From: Haloferula sp. BvORR071
GTDB lineage: Bacteria; Verrucomicrobiota; Verrucomicrobiia; Verrucomicrobiales; Akkermansiaceae
NCBI RefSeq assembly: GCF_000739615.1
Contig: NZ_BATP01000038.1
Coordinates: 1-46,044 of the forward strand
Direction: 5' to 3'
DNA length: 46,044 nt
The notes under the pieces were generated by a model that searched no databases, was not told the DNA's origin, and saw only the letters and a program-made list of their open reading frames with translations. How positions within the stretch are numbered: position 1 is the first letter of the stretch; the number at the start of each line of letters is the position of its first letter. The position numbers were made by a program, and so were the translations under genes. Shown here in pieces: positions 17,767-26,439 of the stretch.

Positions 17767-18996
17767 TCAGGATTCTTGCTGCAAGGCATCGGGCGCGGTG
17801 GCAGGTGGCGCGGATTCCGAGGTCAAGCGTTTGGCGATACGTTCGGTGAGCATGGGGCCGAAGACGCAGGTGACGATCACCACTAGCACCACCGAATTGA
17901 CGAAACCAGCATCCAGCAGGCGCTCGCCGGACCCATTGACACATTGGTAGCCGACCACGGCCGAGGCCAGGGTGGCGGCCATCTGGGGGATCGAGAGGCT
18001 GGCGACCATGCCTCGCTCCGTGGAGCTCTGACCCAAGATCGAACCGGTCCACCATGCGGCGAGAAATTTCCCCGCCAGGATCGCCACCAGCAGGCCGATG
18101 GACTCCGTGGGGTTCTCGAAAAGCGAGCGTTTCAACACGGCGAGGTCGATGAGGAAGCCGGTGGCGAGGAAGAAGGCAGGAATGAAGAGCGCGCGGGCCA
18201 CTACCTCGAGCTGCTCTACGGCGAACTTGCCGCGCACCGCACGCTTCACCGCAATCCCGGCGAGGAAGGCTCCGACGATGCCTTCCAAGTGGATGAGTTG
18301 AGCTCCTTCCGCACAGGCGGCGATTACTGCCAGCATGATTGTGACCCGGACTTCGGCAGTCTGGCCGTAGCGGATGATCGCCTTGCGCGCCAAGGTGCCG
18401 GCTCCGAAGAGGATCAAGGGCACGAAGATGGCAAGTTCCAGAAGCTCCGTGCCGAGGAAGGACCACGAAAATCCGGTCGAGTGGACGCTCACCGTGATCG
18501 CAAGGATGAGCATCGAGGCGATGTCGGTGAGGATGGTGCCGCCCGCGACCATCGGAATCAGTGGATGCTGCACCAAGCCGAAGCGCTGAAGAATGGGGAA
18601 TGCGAGCAAAGTGTGGGAGGCGATGATCGACCCTACCAGCAAGGAAGCGTTCCACCCCAATCCCGCCAGCCGGCCGACCGATAATCCCAGAGAGCAGGGC
18701 AAGGCGAAGGTCAGCGCGCCGAAGATCGCGGCCCGATTGCGGGACTTCTTGAATTCGTCCAGATCGATCTCGAAGCCGACGAAGAACATGAACAGCAGTT
18801 TCCCCAGCTCCGAGAACAACTGCATGACCGGCCCATCCGGCTTGATGACTCCCAGCACGGCTGGACCCAGGAGGAAACCCGTGAGGATGTAGCCGAGGAT
18901 GGCAGGCAGCCGCAGACGTTCCGCCAGTCGCGGCATGATCACCACCAGCGTCATCGCGATGGCGAAGGAAGTCAGCAACGGGATGTCTTGAGACAT
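17767..18996 (-). CDS. Cation/proton antiporter, CPA2 (KefB-like) membrane domain
   Basis: The 409-residue product has about 12 hydrophobic segments and the CPA2 pattern: LPAILGYILTGFLLGP near the N-terminus, ELGKLLFMFFVGFEIDLDEF, EGIVGAFLAGIAVKR and FIPAFFLATGFLIDL. It should exchange Na+ or K+ for protons in the inner membrane. There is no RCK/TrkA nucleotide-binding C-terminal domain, unlike KefB or KefC; it ends shortly after the last helix. The ATG at 18996 is chosen since a GTG at 19023 would add nine residues (with CHRPP) overlapping the upstream stop. It lies just after the PEP-CTERM gene, which may be co-transcribed. Confidence 0.88.
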   Translation of the reverse strand: MSQDIPLLTSFAIAMTLVVIMPRLAERLRLPAILGYILTGFLLGPAVLGVIKPDGPVMQLFSELGKLLFMFFVGFEIDLDEFKKSRNRAAIFGALTFALPCSLGLSVGRLAGLGWNASLLVGSIIASHTLLAFPILQRFGLVQHPLIPMVAGGTILTDIASMLILAITVSVHSTGFSWSFLGTELLELAIFVPLILFGAGTLARKAIIRYGQTAEVRVTIMLAVIAACAEGAQLIHLEGIVGAFLAGIAVKRAVRGKFAVEQLEVVARALFIPAFFLATGFLIDLAVLKRSLFENPTESIGLLVAILAGKFLAAWWTGSILGQSSTERGMVASLSIPQMAATLASAVVGYQCVNGSGERLLDAGFVNSVVLVVIVTCVFGPMLTERIAKRLTSESAPPATAPDALQQES

Positions 18997-19019
18997 GGGG
19001 GGGCGATGGCATCGTCCAT

Positions 19020-19793
19020 TCACGCCGCTCTTCTGCGTCTGGCAAAGGCGAGTGTGGCCGCCGCGGCTGAAGCCATCAAAACGGCAGAAGGTTCCGGGAC
19101 CGATTGGATGTTGATGTTGTCGATCCGTGCATCGGTGCCACCGGACGAGGCTTGGATGTAGAGCAGGAGGGTGCCGTTCTGGTGATTGTTGATGACGTTG
19201 GGATCGAAGGCGAGGTTGTTCAAGCTGCCGCTGCCAAGCACATTGCCGTCCGGATCGATCGCCTGGACCACGGCGGAATAGGTGAAAGTCACCGGGTCAA
19301 CCGCGAGTTCGACGTGATAGGGGCTCGCGAGGTCCATGGTGATGCCGAGGTCGAGCCAGCCACTGTTGTTGGCGCGGGCTTGCCAGTGATAGGCGAAGAT
19401 CCCGGGGCTGGTCTCCTCGGTGGAGATCCGCAAGTTGGCAGCATTGCCCGATCCGAAGTCGCCATCGACAATTTCGAACAATCCCCCTGCAGGGCCGTCA
19501 AAGGTATCGAGCTGGACATACATGCTGAGCGTGTAGGCGGTGGCGAGATCGAGCCCCGCGGTATTGTTCTTGAAGGAACGGGAGAAGCTTTGCGTCAGGC
19601 TGGCACCGCCGCCGGCGCTCTGCCCTCCCAGGGTGGTGCTAAGGAATGTCGGGACGGTGCTCCCATTGCTCCAAGAGGAACCCCAATTGGAAGTGTCTTC
19701 GCCAGCCTCGAAGGTCTGGGAAATGGTAGCGGCCGGGCAAGCGGCCGCGAAGGAGAGGGCGGTCGCAAGGCCCCCCAGACAGGGTGGATTCAT
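19020..19793 (-). CDS. PEP-CTERM exported protein
   Basis: The 257-residue product has a signal peptide (ALSFAAACPAATIS) and a beta-sandwich-like middle (SMYVQLDTFDGPAGGLFEIVDG). The C-terminus is a textbook PEP-CTERM tail: VPEPS, a hydrophobic helix (AVLMASAAAATLAFA) and an Arg cluster (RRRR). Such proteins are processed by an exosortase, usually in bacteria making exopolysaccharide. No exosortase gene is in this window. The substrate or ligand is unknown. Its stop is 24 bases from the antiporter start. Confidence 0.88.
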   Translation of the reverse strand: MNPPCLGGLATALSFAAACPAATISQTFEAGEDTSNWGSSWSNGSTVPTFLSTTLGGQSAGGGASLTQSFSRSFKNNTAGLDLATAYTLSMYVQLDTFDGPAGGLFEIVDGDFGSGNAANLRISTEETSPGIFAYHWQARANNSGWLDLGITMDLASPYHVELAVDPVTFTYSAVVQAIDPDGNVLGSGSLNNLAFDPNVINNHQNGTLLLYIQASSGGTDARIDNINIQSVPEPSAVLMASAAAATLAFARRRRAA

Positions 19794-19863
19794 AAGGGTG
19801 CAGCAGTTGGTTCATCGGTGGTGGGGGTGAGCGGAAAGGATGGGGAGGAATCGGTGGGGTTCT

Positions 19864-20130
19864 TCAGGCCTTGTTCTTGTTCTTCATCACCAGTTTGTAG
19901 ATGAGCAGCAGCAGGAAGGCTCCGATGGTGGCGATGAAAATGCTACCGAGGTCGAAGGACTCGATGCTGCCGCTACCTCCAAGAAACCTGCTGAGGAAGC
20001 CGCCGAGCACCGCGCCGGCGACGCCGATGAGGATGGTCACGATGAAGCCGCCCGGGTCTTTGCCAGGCATGATGAACTTCGCGAGTGCGCCGGCCACGAG
20101 GCCGAGTAGGATCCAGGATAGGATGCCCAT
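19864..20130 (-). CDS. GlsB/YeaQ/YmgE family membrane protein
   Basis: The 88-residue product has three hydrophobic segments and the conserved GILSWILLGLVAGALAKFI and PGGFIVTILIGVAGAVLGGFL of the transglycosylase-associated family. Members are often stress-induced, and their molecular role is not settled. The length is normal. The gene stands alone between the PEP-CTERM gene and the formylglycine-generating enzyme gene, on the same strand. The start has an A/C-rich leader without a Shine-Dalgarno sequence. Confidence 0.92.
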   Translation of the reverse strand: MGILSWILLGLVAGALAKFIMPGKDPGGFIVTILIGVAGAVLGGFLSRFLGGSGSIESFDLGSIFIATIGAFLLLLIYKLVMKNKNKA

Positions 20131-20202
20131 GGTTTTGTTTGGTTGGCTGGTTTAGGATTGCGGGTGATTGGCGGGGTGAACCGCAGGCAGGAAAGAGGGT
20201 GG

Positions 20203-21408
20203 CTATGGTTTCGCCGTTGGAACCATCACGCAGCGGAAGCCCACATGATTGCTCGCGGTGCGCACCTCGCCCTTACCGCGGGTGCCGACCATGTAGCGCG
20301 AGCAGTACTGGTCCGTGCAGAGGAAGGAGCCGCCGCGGTGCACCCGCTTCTTCTCGGTCGGCTCGGCGGGATCATAGGGAGTGGATGGGCCCTGGGGATT
20401 GCGGGCCACGCCACCGGCCACCTTCAAGCGGTCGTAGGTGTCCAAGCGATACCAATCGCTGCACCACTCCCACACGTTGCCCGCCACGTCATAGAGGCCG
20501 TAGGGGTTCGGCTTGAATTGTGCGACCGGCGCAATGCCCTTGAAGCCGTCCTCGCCACTGTCGCCATTCACTACCGGGAACCTGCCCTCATAGATGTTAG
20601 CCTGGAATTTCCCGCCGGGCTTCAAGTCATCTCCCCAGGCATAGAGTTCACCCGCCTTGCCGCCGCGGGCCGCGAATTCCCACTCGGACTCGGTCGGCAG
20701 GCGCTTGCCCGCCCACTTTGCATAGGCTGCGGCATCCTCGTAGGCGATCTGCACCACGGGGTATTTTTCCCGGCCCTTCAAATCGCTGTCCGGACCGGTG
20801 GGGTGCCGCCAATCGGCCCCATGGATGTAAGCCCACCACTGGAAGTAATTGCTCAGCTTCACCGGCTGCGGGGTCGGCGCGAAAACCGTGGAGCCGGCGA
20901 CGAGATTCTCCGGCGGCGCGGTGGGAAATTCCTTTTTGGTCGGCCTGGTCTCCGCCACGGTCACGTAGCCGGTGGCGGCCACAAACTTCTCGAACTGCTC
21001 GTTGGTCACCTCAGTCGCATCCATCCAGAAGGCGTCCACATACACACGGTGGATCGGCTGCGCGTCGCGGGTCACGCCGGGCTCCCCGCAGAGCGATTCG
21101 CCGGACTCATTGCTCCCCATGGAAAACTCGCCTCCGGGAATCCAGACCATCCCCGCCGGCGCGCTGCCGGGTGCAGGCCTTGTGTTGGGGATCGTCGGGG
21201 CGAAGCCAGGGTTAATGGGGGCGCTCGCAGCGGCTTCCCCCGCCTTGGCGGGAGTGTCGGCGGAGCGATTCTTCATCGAGTGCGCCAGCACGAAGGCTCC
21301 GGTGGCAGCCAGCGCCAAGCCGCCGCCCGCGATCCAGAAGTGAATGCGGTTGACCCCGCCGGCCGCGGTTTGGGACGAGAGCGGGGCGGATAGAGTGCGT
21401 TGTGTCAT
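20203..21408 (-). CDS. Membrane-anchored formylglycine-generating enzyme (SUMF1 family)
   Basis: Oxidises a cysteine to formylglycine in sulfatases. The 401-residue product has a short cytosolic tail, one membrane helix (WIAGGGLALAATGAFVLA, residues about 25-42), a Pro/Ala linker, and then the SUMF1 fold: IPGGEFSMGSNE, RLPTESEWEFAARGG, GNVWEWCSDWY. Both catalytic cysteines of true enzymes are present in RGGSFLCTDQYCSRY (Cys364 and Cys369), with NHVGFRC at the end. Many family members lack this pair, so this one is likely to be active. Topology suggests work in the periplasm. A sulfatase with an accepting Cys lies at 38847-40265. Confidence 0.88.
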   Translation of the reverse strand: MTQRTLSAPLSSQTAAGGVNRIHFWIAGGGLALAATGAFVLAHSMKNRSADTPAKAGEAAASAPINPGFAPTIPNTRPAPGSAPAGMVWIPGGEFSMGSNESGESLCGEPGVTRDAQPIHRVYVDAFWMDATEVTNEQFEKFVAATGYVTVAETRPTKKEFPTAPPENLVAGSTVFAPTPQPVKLSNYFQWWAYIHGADWRHPTGPDSDLKGREKYPVVQIAYEDAAAYAKWAGKRLPTESEWEFAARGGKAGELYAWGDDLKPGGKFQANIYEGRFPVVNGDSGEDGFKGIAPVAQFKPNPYGLYDVAGNVWEWCSDWYRLDTYDRLKVAGGVARNPQGPSTPYDPAEPTEKKRVHRGGSFLCTDQYCSRYMVGTRGKGEVRTASNHVGFRCVMVPTAKP

Positions 21409-21422
21409 GGGAAAAGTGGGAT

Positions 21423-21797
21423 TCAGGCCGCCGGAAGATGGCGGTGGATTACTTCGATCAGCTCGCGGCCTTCGAAGGGTTTGGTGAAGTAGGCGACGGC
21501 TCCGGACTTCTGGGCCTGTTCACGGATGTTGGGGCGGTCTTGCCCGGTGATGAAGATGGCTGGTAATACGTGTCCGGTGCTGCTGAGTTGGCGGAAAAGA
21601 TCCAAGCCGGACATGCCCGGAAGCTGGATGTCCAGGATCAGGACCGCAGCCCCGGAGCTTGCGCCGGATTCCAGCAGTTCTTCTGCCGAGCCAAAGCAAC
21701 GCGACCGCAGGCCCGCGGCGGCTAGCAGACGTTCGATGGCTTGGCTCATGCTCGTGTCGTCGTCCACCACGATGATCACGCCTTCCCCCGTGGTCAT
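21423..21797 (-). CDS. Stand-alone response regulator receiver
   Basis: The 124-residue product is a bare receiver domain with acidic pocket VVDDD (residues 10-14), phosphorylation site Asp56 in LILDIQLPG, Thr in IFITG and Lys in TKPF. There is no output domain, so it probably works by protein contact or in a phosphorelay. It lies 112 bases downstream of the FixJ-like gene and kinase, the likely phosphate source. It resembles FixJ-type receivers, not CheY (SMSGLDLF core). Confidence 0.9.
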   Translation of the reverse strand: MTTGEGVIIVVDDDTSMSQAIERLLAAAGLRSRCFGSAEELLESGASSGAAVLILDIQLPGMSGLDLFRQLSSTGHVLPAIFITGQDRPNIREQAQKSGAVAYFTKPFEGRELIEVIHRHLPAA

Positions 21798-21909
21798 GGC
21801 GAAGAGCGTGAAGAGTTATGCTAAAAGCCGATATTGGCTTAGGGGGAAATTATTTTGCCCGATGGTGCAATGATCGTATGAACATTGCACATCACAACTC
21901 TCCAAGCGC

Positions 21910-22542
21910 TCAGGCGGCCGGCAGGGCAAGCATCTCGGAAAGATGAACCAAATCCGCCAGCGAGCTGGCCCCCATTTTGGACATCACCTGGGAGCGGTGC
22001 GCCTTGACCGTGCGCTCGGAGCAATGGAGTTCGGCGGCGATTTGCTTGTTCGCCAAGCCCTCCACCACGTGGCGGAAGACTTCCCGCTCGGCGGGCGTCA
22101 GCCGGCTGGCACGCGCGGCGATCTCCCGCAGCCGGTCCGAGGCCTCGCAAGTTGCCTCCTCGGTGGCGAGCGCGTCACGGATCGTCGTCAGCAGGCAATC
22201 GCTCTCCACCGGTTTGGTCAGGAAATCGAAGGCTCCATCCTTGATGGCCTGCACGCCCATCGGGATGTCGCCGTGCCCGGTGATGAAGATCACCGGCAGT
22301 GTCTCACCCTGGCGGACCAGCGCCTTGTGCAGTTCGAGTCCGCTCGCCCCGCCGGGCATCCGCACATCCAGCACCAGGCAGCCGCGCAAGGATCCTTCGC
22401 GTGCGAGCAGGAACTCGGCGGCGGAGCCGTAGGTCTTCACCGCGTGACCAGCGGTGCTGATGACCCGGCGCAGAGCCGTCCTCAGGGATTCATCATCATC
22501 GATCAGATGAACGACGGGTATTTCCGAGACCGTTGCCTTCAT
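21910..22542 (-). CDS. FixJ-like response regulator (receiver + LuxR-type HTH)
   Basis: The 210-residue product has a receiver domain (HLIDDDESL, Asp59 in LVLDVRMPG, ITGHGD, TKPVE) followed by a LuxR/FixJ-type helix-turn-helix (LTPAEREVFRHVVEGLANKQIA, about residues 145-200, ending in SERTVKAHRSQVMSKMG). It should bind DNA once phosphorylated. The ATG at 22542 gives a proper receiver start; the longer frame to 22752 reads kinase codons in another frame. The start overlaps the kinase stop by 47 bases, suggesting translational coupling. Confidence 0.92.
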   Translation of the reverse strand: MKATVSEIPVVHLIDDDESLRTALRRVISTAGHAVKTYGSAAEFLLAREGSLRGCLVLDVRMPGGASGLELHKALVRQGETLPVIFITGHGDIPMGVQAIKDGAFDFLTKPVESDCLLTTIRDALATEEATCEASDRLREIAARASRLTPAEREVFRHVVEGLANKQIAAELHCSERTVKAHRSQVMSKMGASSLADLVHLSEMLALPAA

Positions 22543-23884
22543 GAGGAGAAGAGACGTTAATCGGAAGAATGAGATAAAAAGTCGCCCCAGTGGAAGCGTT
22601 GTTTTCTGCGAAAAGAGATCCGCTGTGTAACTCCACGATCGAGCGGGCGAGTGCGAGACCCAGACCCATCCCATTTTGCTTGGTGGTAAAGAAGGAGTCG
22701 AAAATCCTGCCAAGATCGTCAGACGGAATGCCGTGGCCGTGATCCTCCACACTGGTCGCGACCGAATTAGCGTCCTTTTGCCATGACCGCAGGGTGAGCG
22801 TGCGACGGATCATGGGAACCCCCTTCATCGCATCCATGGCATTGAGCATCAAATTGATGAGCACTTGCTCCACCTGCACCGGGTCACCTTGGATTAGCGG
22901 TAGATTGTCATCGAGGTCGTGAATGATTGTCACTCCGCGGCGTTGGACCTCGTGGGTGATCAGCTTCACGGCCTCGCGGATCACCTCGTTCAAATCGAGG
23001 GGCCGCTGCTGGATCTCCCGCAGTCCTACCAAGCTTCGCACTTTTTTGATCACCTCGCTCGCGCGGCGGTCGTCACGGCGGATGTCCGTCAGGATTTGCT
23101 TCACTTCATCGAGCGGCGGGTCGGGCCGCGCCAGCAGCATCTCGGCGGCATCCGTGTTGCTCAGGATGGCTCCCAGCGGCTGGTTGATCTCGTGGGCGAT
23201 CGAGGCGGTCATCTCGCCAAGCATGGCCAGCCGCGAAGTGTGGGCGAGTTGCTGGCGGGCCTTTTCAGATTCGCGGAACTCGGTCACATCCTTCGCCACC
23301 ACGATGAAGCAGGCCTCGTCGTGCAGTGTGAGCAGCTCGGTGGAAAGACTGAGCCAGCGATTGCCCCCGTCGGCCGCACGCAGCACATGCTCGTAATTTT
23401 CCAAGGGCTTGCCGGCTTCCAGAAAGCGGCGGAGCCGGCCCTCGGCGTCCCCGTCGATCAGCAGGCCTGCTTCCACCGGAGTTCTGCCGATCGCATCGTT
23501 GCGCGAGATGCCGGTTACGCTTTCCCACTCCGGATTCACATCCACGATCCGGCCATCGGTCTGGCGGACGATGCCCATGGCGGCGGGGCTGCTGCGGAAG
23601 ATGCCGGCGAAGCGTGCCTCGGAAAGCCGCAGTTCCTTTTCGGCACGCTTTTGCCGGATGCGGGCCAGGATCAGGCCGCTGATCATGAAGGCCTGCAAGC
23701 CGACCACTGCCACGGTGACCAGAGCGGCCGCAGGATGTTCCGCCCAGAGGCCGGGCGTTTCGGTTTGAAGCTCGGGACCTTCTGGAATTTGCACCCGCGG
23801 CGGTTCAGCCCCCGCCGCCACGGCAACTGACACAGCCAAGGCTGCGAACGCGCGGATGGCGGGGCGAAACCGGCTTCCAGACAT
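22496..23884 (-). CDS. PAS-domain sensor histidine kinase, FixL/NtrB-like
   Basis: The 462-residue product has a hydrophobic N-terminus (possible signal peptide ending near GAEPP), one further membrane helix (VTVAVVGLQAFMISGLILA, 56-74), a PAS domain (about 88-205), then the H box SIAHEINQPLG (His231), N box NLMLNAMDAM (Asn348), DHGHGIP and GMGLGLALA. The domain order and HEINQPL motif match FixL-type kinases. The PAS does not show a clear haem-binding His, so an oxygen role is not claimed. It is the first gene of a kinase/FixJ-like/receiver run on the minus strand, 54 bases after the sugar transporter permease gene. Confidence 0.92.
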   Translation of the reverse strand: MSGSRFRPAIRAFAALAVSVAVAAGAEPPRVQIPEGPELQTETPGLWAEHPAAALVTVAVVGLQAFMISGLILARIRQKRAEKELRLSEARFAGIFRSSPAAMGIVRQTDGRIVDVNPEWESVTGISRNDAIGRTPVEAGLLIDGDAEGRLRRFLEAGKPLENYEHVLRAADGGNRWLSLSTELLTLHDEACFIVVAKDVTEFRESEKARQQLAHTSRLAMLGEMTASIAHEINQPLGAILSNTDAAEMLLARPDPPLDEVKQILTDIRRDDRRASEVIKKVRSLVGLREIQQRPLDLNEVIREAVKLITHEVQRRGVTIIHDLDDNLPLIQGDPVQVEQVLINLMLNAMDAMKGVPMIRRTLTLRSWQKDANSVATSVEDHGHGIPSDDLGRIFDSFFTTKQNGMGLGLALARSIVELHSGSLFAENNASTGATFYLILPINVSSPHEGNGLGNTRRSSDR

Positions 23885-23938
23885 GCGCCTATCGTCGCCG
23901 CATGGCTCCGGAGATCAAGGTGGCAATCCGGGGTCCCC

Positions 23939-24892
23939 CTAACTCGTGACCCTGCGGCTGGCCTTCATCCGGACCCACTGGTCGGCCAGCGCGCCGATCA
24001 GCACCACGGCACCCATCACCGCGAAGTTGAGCGAACTCGGAATCCCGAGCAGGTTGACGAGATTCTGGAGCACTTGCAGCAGTGCGGTCCCGATGATGAT
24101 GCCGATGATCGAGCCTTCCCCTCCGCGCAGACTGCAGCCTCCGAGGACCGCTGCCGCGATGCCATAAAGCTCGTAGAAGTTCCCGTGGTTTGAAGGCGCG
24201 ACCGAGTTTGTATAAAACGCAATCATGATGCCCGAGACGCCGGTCAAGAGCCCGGCGACGACGTAAGCCACCGTGATCACGAGGTTGGTATTGATGCCGG
24301 AGAAGCGGGCGGCTTCTTCATTCCTGCCCACGGCGAAAAGATAACGCCCGTAGACCGAGCGGTGGAGCACGACCCAGAGAATGGAGCCGGTTACGAGCAG
24401 GATCACGAATGGCATCGGCAGGCCCATGAGCTTGCCGCTGGCGATCTGCCGCAGCGTATCGAAGCTGGCACCCTCGCCGAAGCCCTTGGTGCTATCCCCG
24501 GCGATGAAGCGCGCCACGCCGCGATAGAGCAGCAGACCGCAGAGAGTGACGATGAAGGGCTGCATCTTCATCCGCGTGATCAAGGCACCATGGGCCCAAC
24601 CTAACAGCATGGGGATGGCCAGGACCGCAAGGGCGGCGAGTGGCCATGCCCAGTGCCACTCCGTGAGGGCCATCGCCAGAACCACACCGGTCAAGGCGCA
24701 CATCGAGCCCACCGATAGATCAATGCCACTGGTGATGATCACCAGGCCCAGCCCCAGGCTGAACACCCCGAACAGGCCGATCACGTTGGCCATGTTGGTG
24801 AGGTTCGCCGCGGACAGGAAGCGCGGGTTGATAGTGGCGGTGACCGTGCACAGCACGACCAGCAGGATGAAGATGCCGAGTTCTTTCTTCAT
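23939..24892 (-). CDS. Sugar ABC transporter permease, RbsC-like
   Basis: The 317-residue product is a hydrophobic inner-membrane protein with about 8-10 helices. It has the family signature GIDLSVGS (residues about 55-62), FYELYGIAAAVLGGCSLRGGEG and TSGIDLSVG context, typical of RbsC/XylH/AraH permeases. It partners the ATPase encoded 11 bases upstream and the lipoprotein before it. The substrate is probably a monosaccharide and cannot be specified from sequence. Confidence 0.92.
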   Translation of the reverse strand: MKKELGIFILLVVLCTVTATINPRFLSAANLTNMANVIGLFGVFSLGLGLVIITSGIDLSVGSMCALTGVVLAMALTEWHWAWPLAALAVLAIPMLLGWAHGALITRMKMQPFIVTLCGLLLYRGVARFIAGDSTKGFGEGASFDTLRQIASGKLMGLPMPFVILLVTGSILWVVLHRSVYGRYLFAVGRNEEAARFSGINTNLVITVAYVVAGLLTGVSGIMIAFYTNSVAPSNHGNFYELYGIAAAVLGGCSLRGGEGSIIGIIIGTALLQVLQNLVNLLGIPSSLNFAVMGAVVLIGALADQWVRMKASRRVTS

Positions 24893-24903
24893 GCGAGAGA
24901 GCG

Positions 24904-26439
24904 TTACGATAGGGGAGGTATGGCAGCGGAGACGCTGCGGCCCACGGCGAGCTGCATGACGTTCTGCTCGGTGCAGGCGGAGTGATCGAGGAAGCCGGTG
25001 ATCCGGCCTTCGTGCATCACGGCGATGCGGTGGCTGATGTGCAGGAGTTCCTCCATGTCACTGCTGACGACGATTACCACCGCGCCATCCGCGGCGAGCG
25101 CGCGCATGAGCGCATAGATCTCGGCCTTGGCGCCGATATCGATGCCCCGGGTCGGCTCATCAAGGATCAGGACCTTCGGGCTCATCGCGAGCCATTTGCC
25201 GATGGCGACCTTCTGCTGGTTGCCGCCGCTGAGATTTCGCACCATCGCTTCGGGGCCGGGTGTCTTGATCGCCAGCTTCCCAATCTGCTCTTGGGCCGCT
25301 CGGGTTTCGCGGGTCCTGGAGAGCAGGCCTTGGCTGGCGTAGCTACGGAGGTCGGGCAGCGTGATGTTTTCCCGCACGCTCATGTCCGTGATCAGGCCCT
25401 CTTTCCTGCGGTCTTCCGGGACTAGGAAGATGCCATGACTGATGGCGTCCCTGGAGTGACGGATCTTCAATCTCTCGCCGCCGAGGCTGACTTCCGCCGA
25501 GCCATCGGGATCCAGACCCACCATCGCCTTCATGATCTCCGAGCGACCTGCCCCAACGAGGCCGGCGAAGCCGAGGATCTCGCCGCGTCCGGCATCGAAG
25601 GACAAGCACTGGGCCGGGAAGCGGCCAGAGCGGGCGCTGCGGACTTCCAGGTGTCCCTTTGCCTCCGCGGCCGGAGGACTACTGCGGGCATAGTTGATTT
25701 CACGGCCGACCATCTTCGCGACGATGCTGTCGTGATCGATCTCGTTCTTGGCAAGGCCGCCGGCATTCTTGCCATCGCGCAGCACCTCCACGCGATCCGC
25801 GCAGTGCGTGACTTCCGCGAGTCGGTGCGAGATGTAGATGATGCTCACCCCCTGGCCCTTCAGCTCCGCGATCACTTCCAGCAAGCGCTCGGTCTCGGCC
25901 AAGGTCAGGCTCGAGGTTGGCTCATCCATGATGATCACCTTGGCGTCGAGCGAGAGCGCCTTGGCGACTTCCACCAATTGCTGTCGAGCGAGTGACAGCT
26001 CGCCGAGCGGCGTGGTGCTCGGCATGTCGAGTCCCAGGCGTCTTAGCAGCGGCTCCGCATCGGCATGGATCTTCCGGCGATCGATGAGACCCAGGCGATT
26101 CCGCGGCTCGCGCCCGAGGAAGATGTTCGCCGCGATGTCGAGGTTATCGAGGTTGTTGAGCTCCTGATGGATGAAGGCGATCCCCAAGGCCATCGAGTCG
26201 GTGACGCCGGAGATCTTCACCGGCTTGCCATCGACAAAGAGTTCGCCTTCCTCCGGCTGATAGACGCCGCCGAGGATCTTCATCAGCGTGGACTTCCCCG
26301 CGCCGTTCTCGCCGCAGAGCGCGAGGACCTCTCCCCGGCCCACCGCCAGCGAAACCTGGTCGAGCGCGATAACGCCGGGGAAACGCTTGGAAATGCCCCG
26401 CATCTCCAGCAGCGGGGCCATGGAAGCGCCGGAGCTCAC
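24904..26439 (-). CDS. Sugar ABC transporter ATP-binding protein, RbsA-like
   Basis: The 511-residue product contains two ABC domains in tandem, as in RbsA, MglA and AraG. The first has Walker A GENGAGKS (43-50), LSLARQQLVEVAKAL and MDEPTSSL; the second has LSGGNQQKVAIGKW and LDEPTRGIDIGAKAE. As in the family, the second Walker A is degenerate (GLVGAGRSE). It energises sugar uptake through the adjacent permease. It starts at a GTG overlapping the stop of the binding-protein gene by four bases (GTGA); an ATG at 26421 is an alternative start. Confidence 0.93.
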   Translation of the reverse strand: MSSGASMAPLLEMRGISKRFPGVIALDQVSLAVGRGEVLALCGENGAGKSTLMKILGGVYQPEEGELFVDGKPVKISGVTDSMALGIAFIHQELNNLDNLDIAANIFLGREPRNRLGLIDRRKIHADAEPLLRRLGLDMPSTTPLGELSLARQQLVEVAKALSLDAKVIIMDEPTSSLTLAETERLLEVIAELKGQGVSIIYISHRLAEVTHCADRVEVLRDGKNAGGLAKNEIDHDSIVAKMVGREINYARSSPPAAEAKGHLEVRSARSGRFPAQCLSFDAGRGEILGFAGLVGAGRSEIMKAMVGLDPDGSAEVSLGGERLKIRHSRDAISHGIFLVPEDRRKEGLITDMSVRENITLPDLRSYASQGLLSRTRETRAAQEQIGKLAIKTPGPEAMVRNLSGGNQQKVAIGKWLAMSPKVLILDEPTRGIDIGAKAEIYALMRALAADGAVVIVVSSDMEELLHISHRIAVMHEGRITGFLDHSACTEQNVMQLAVGRSVSAAIPPLS

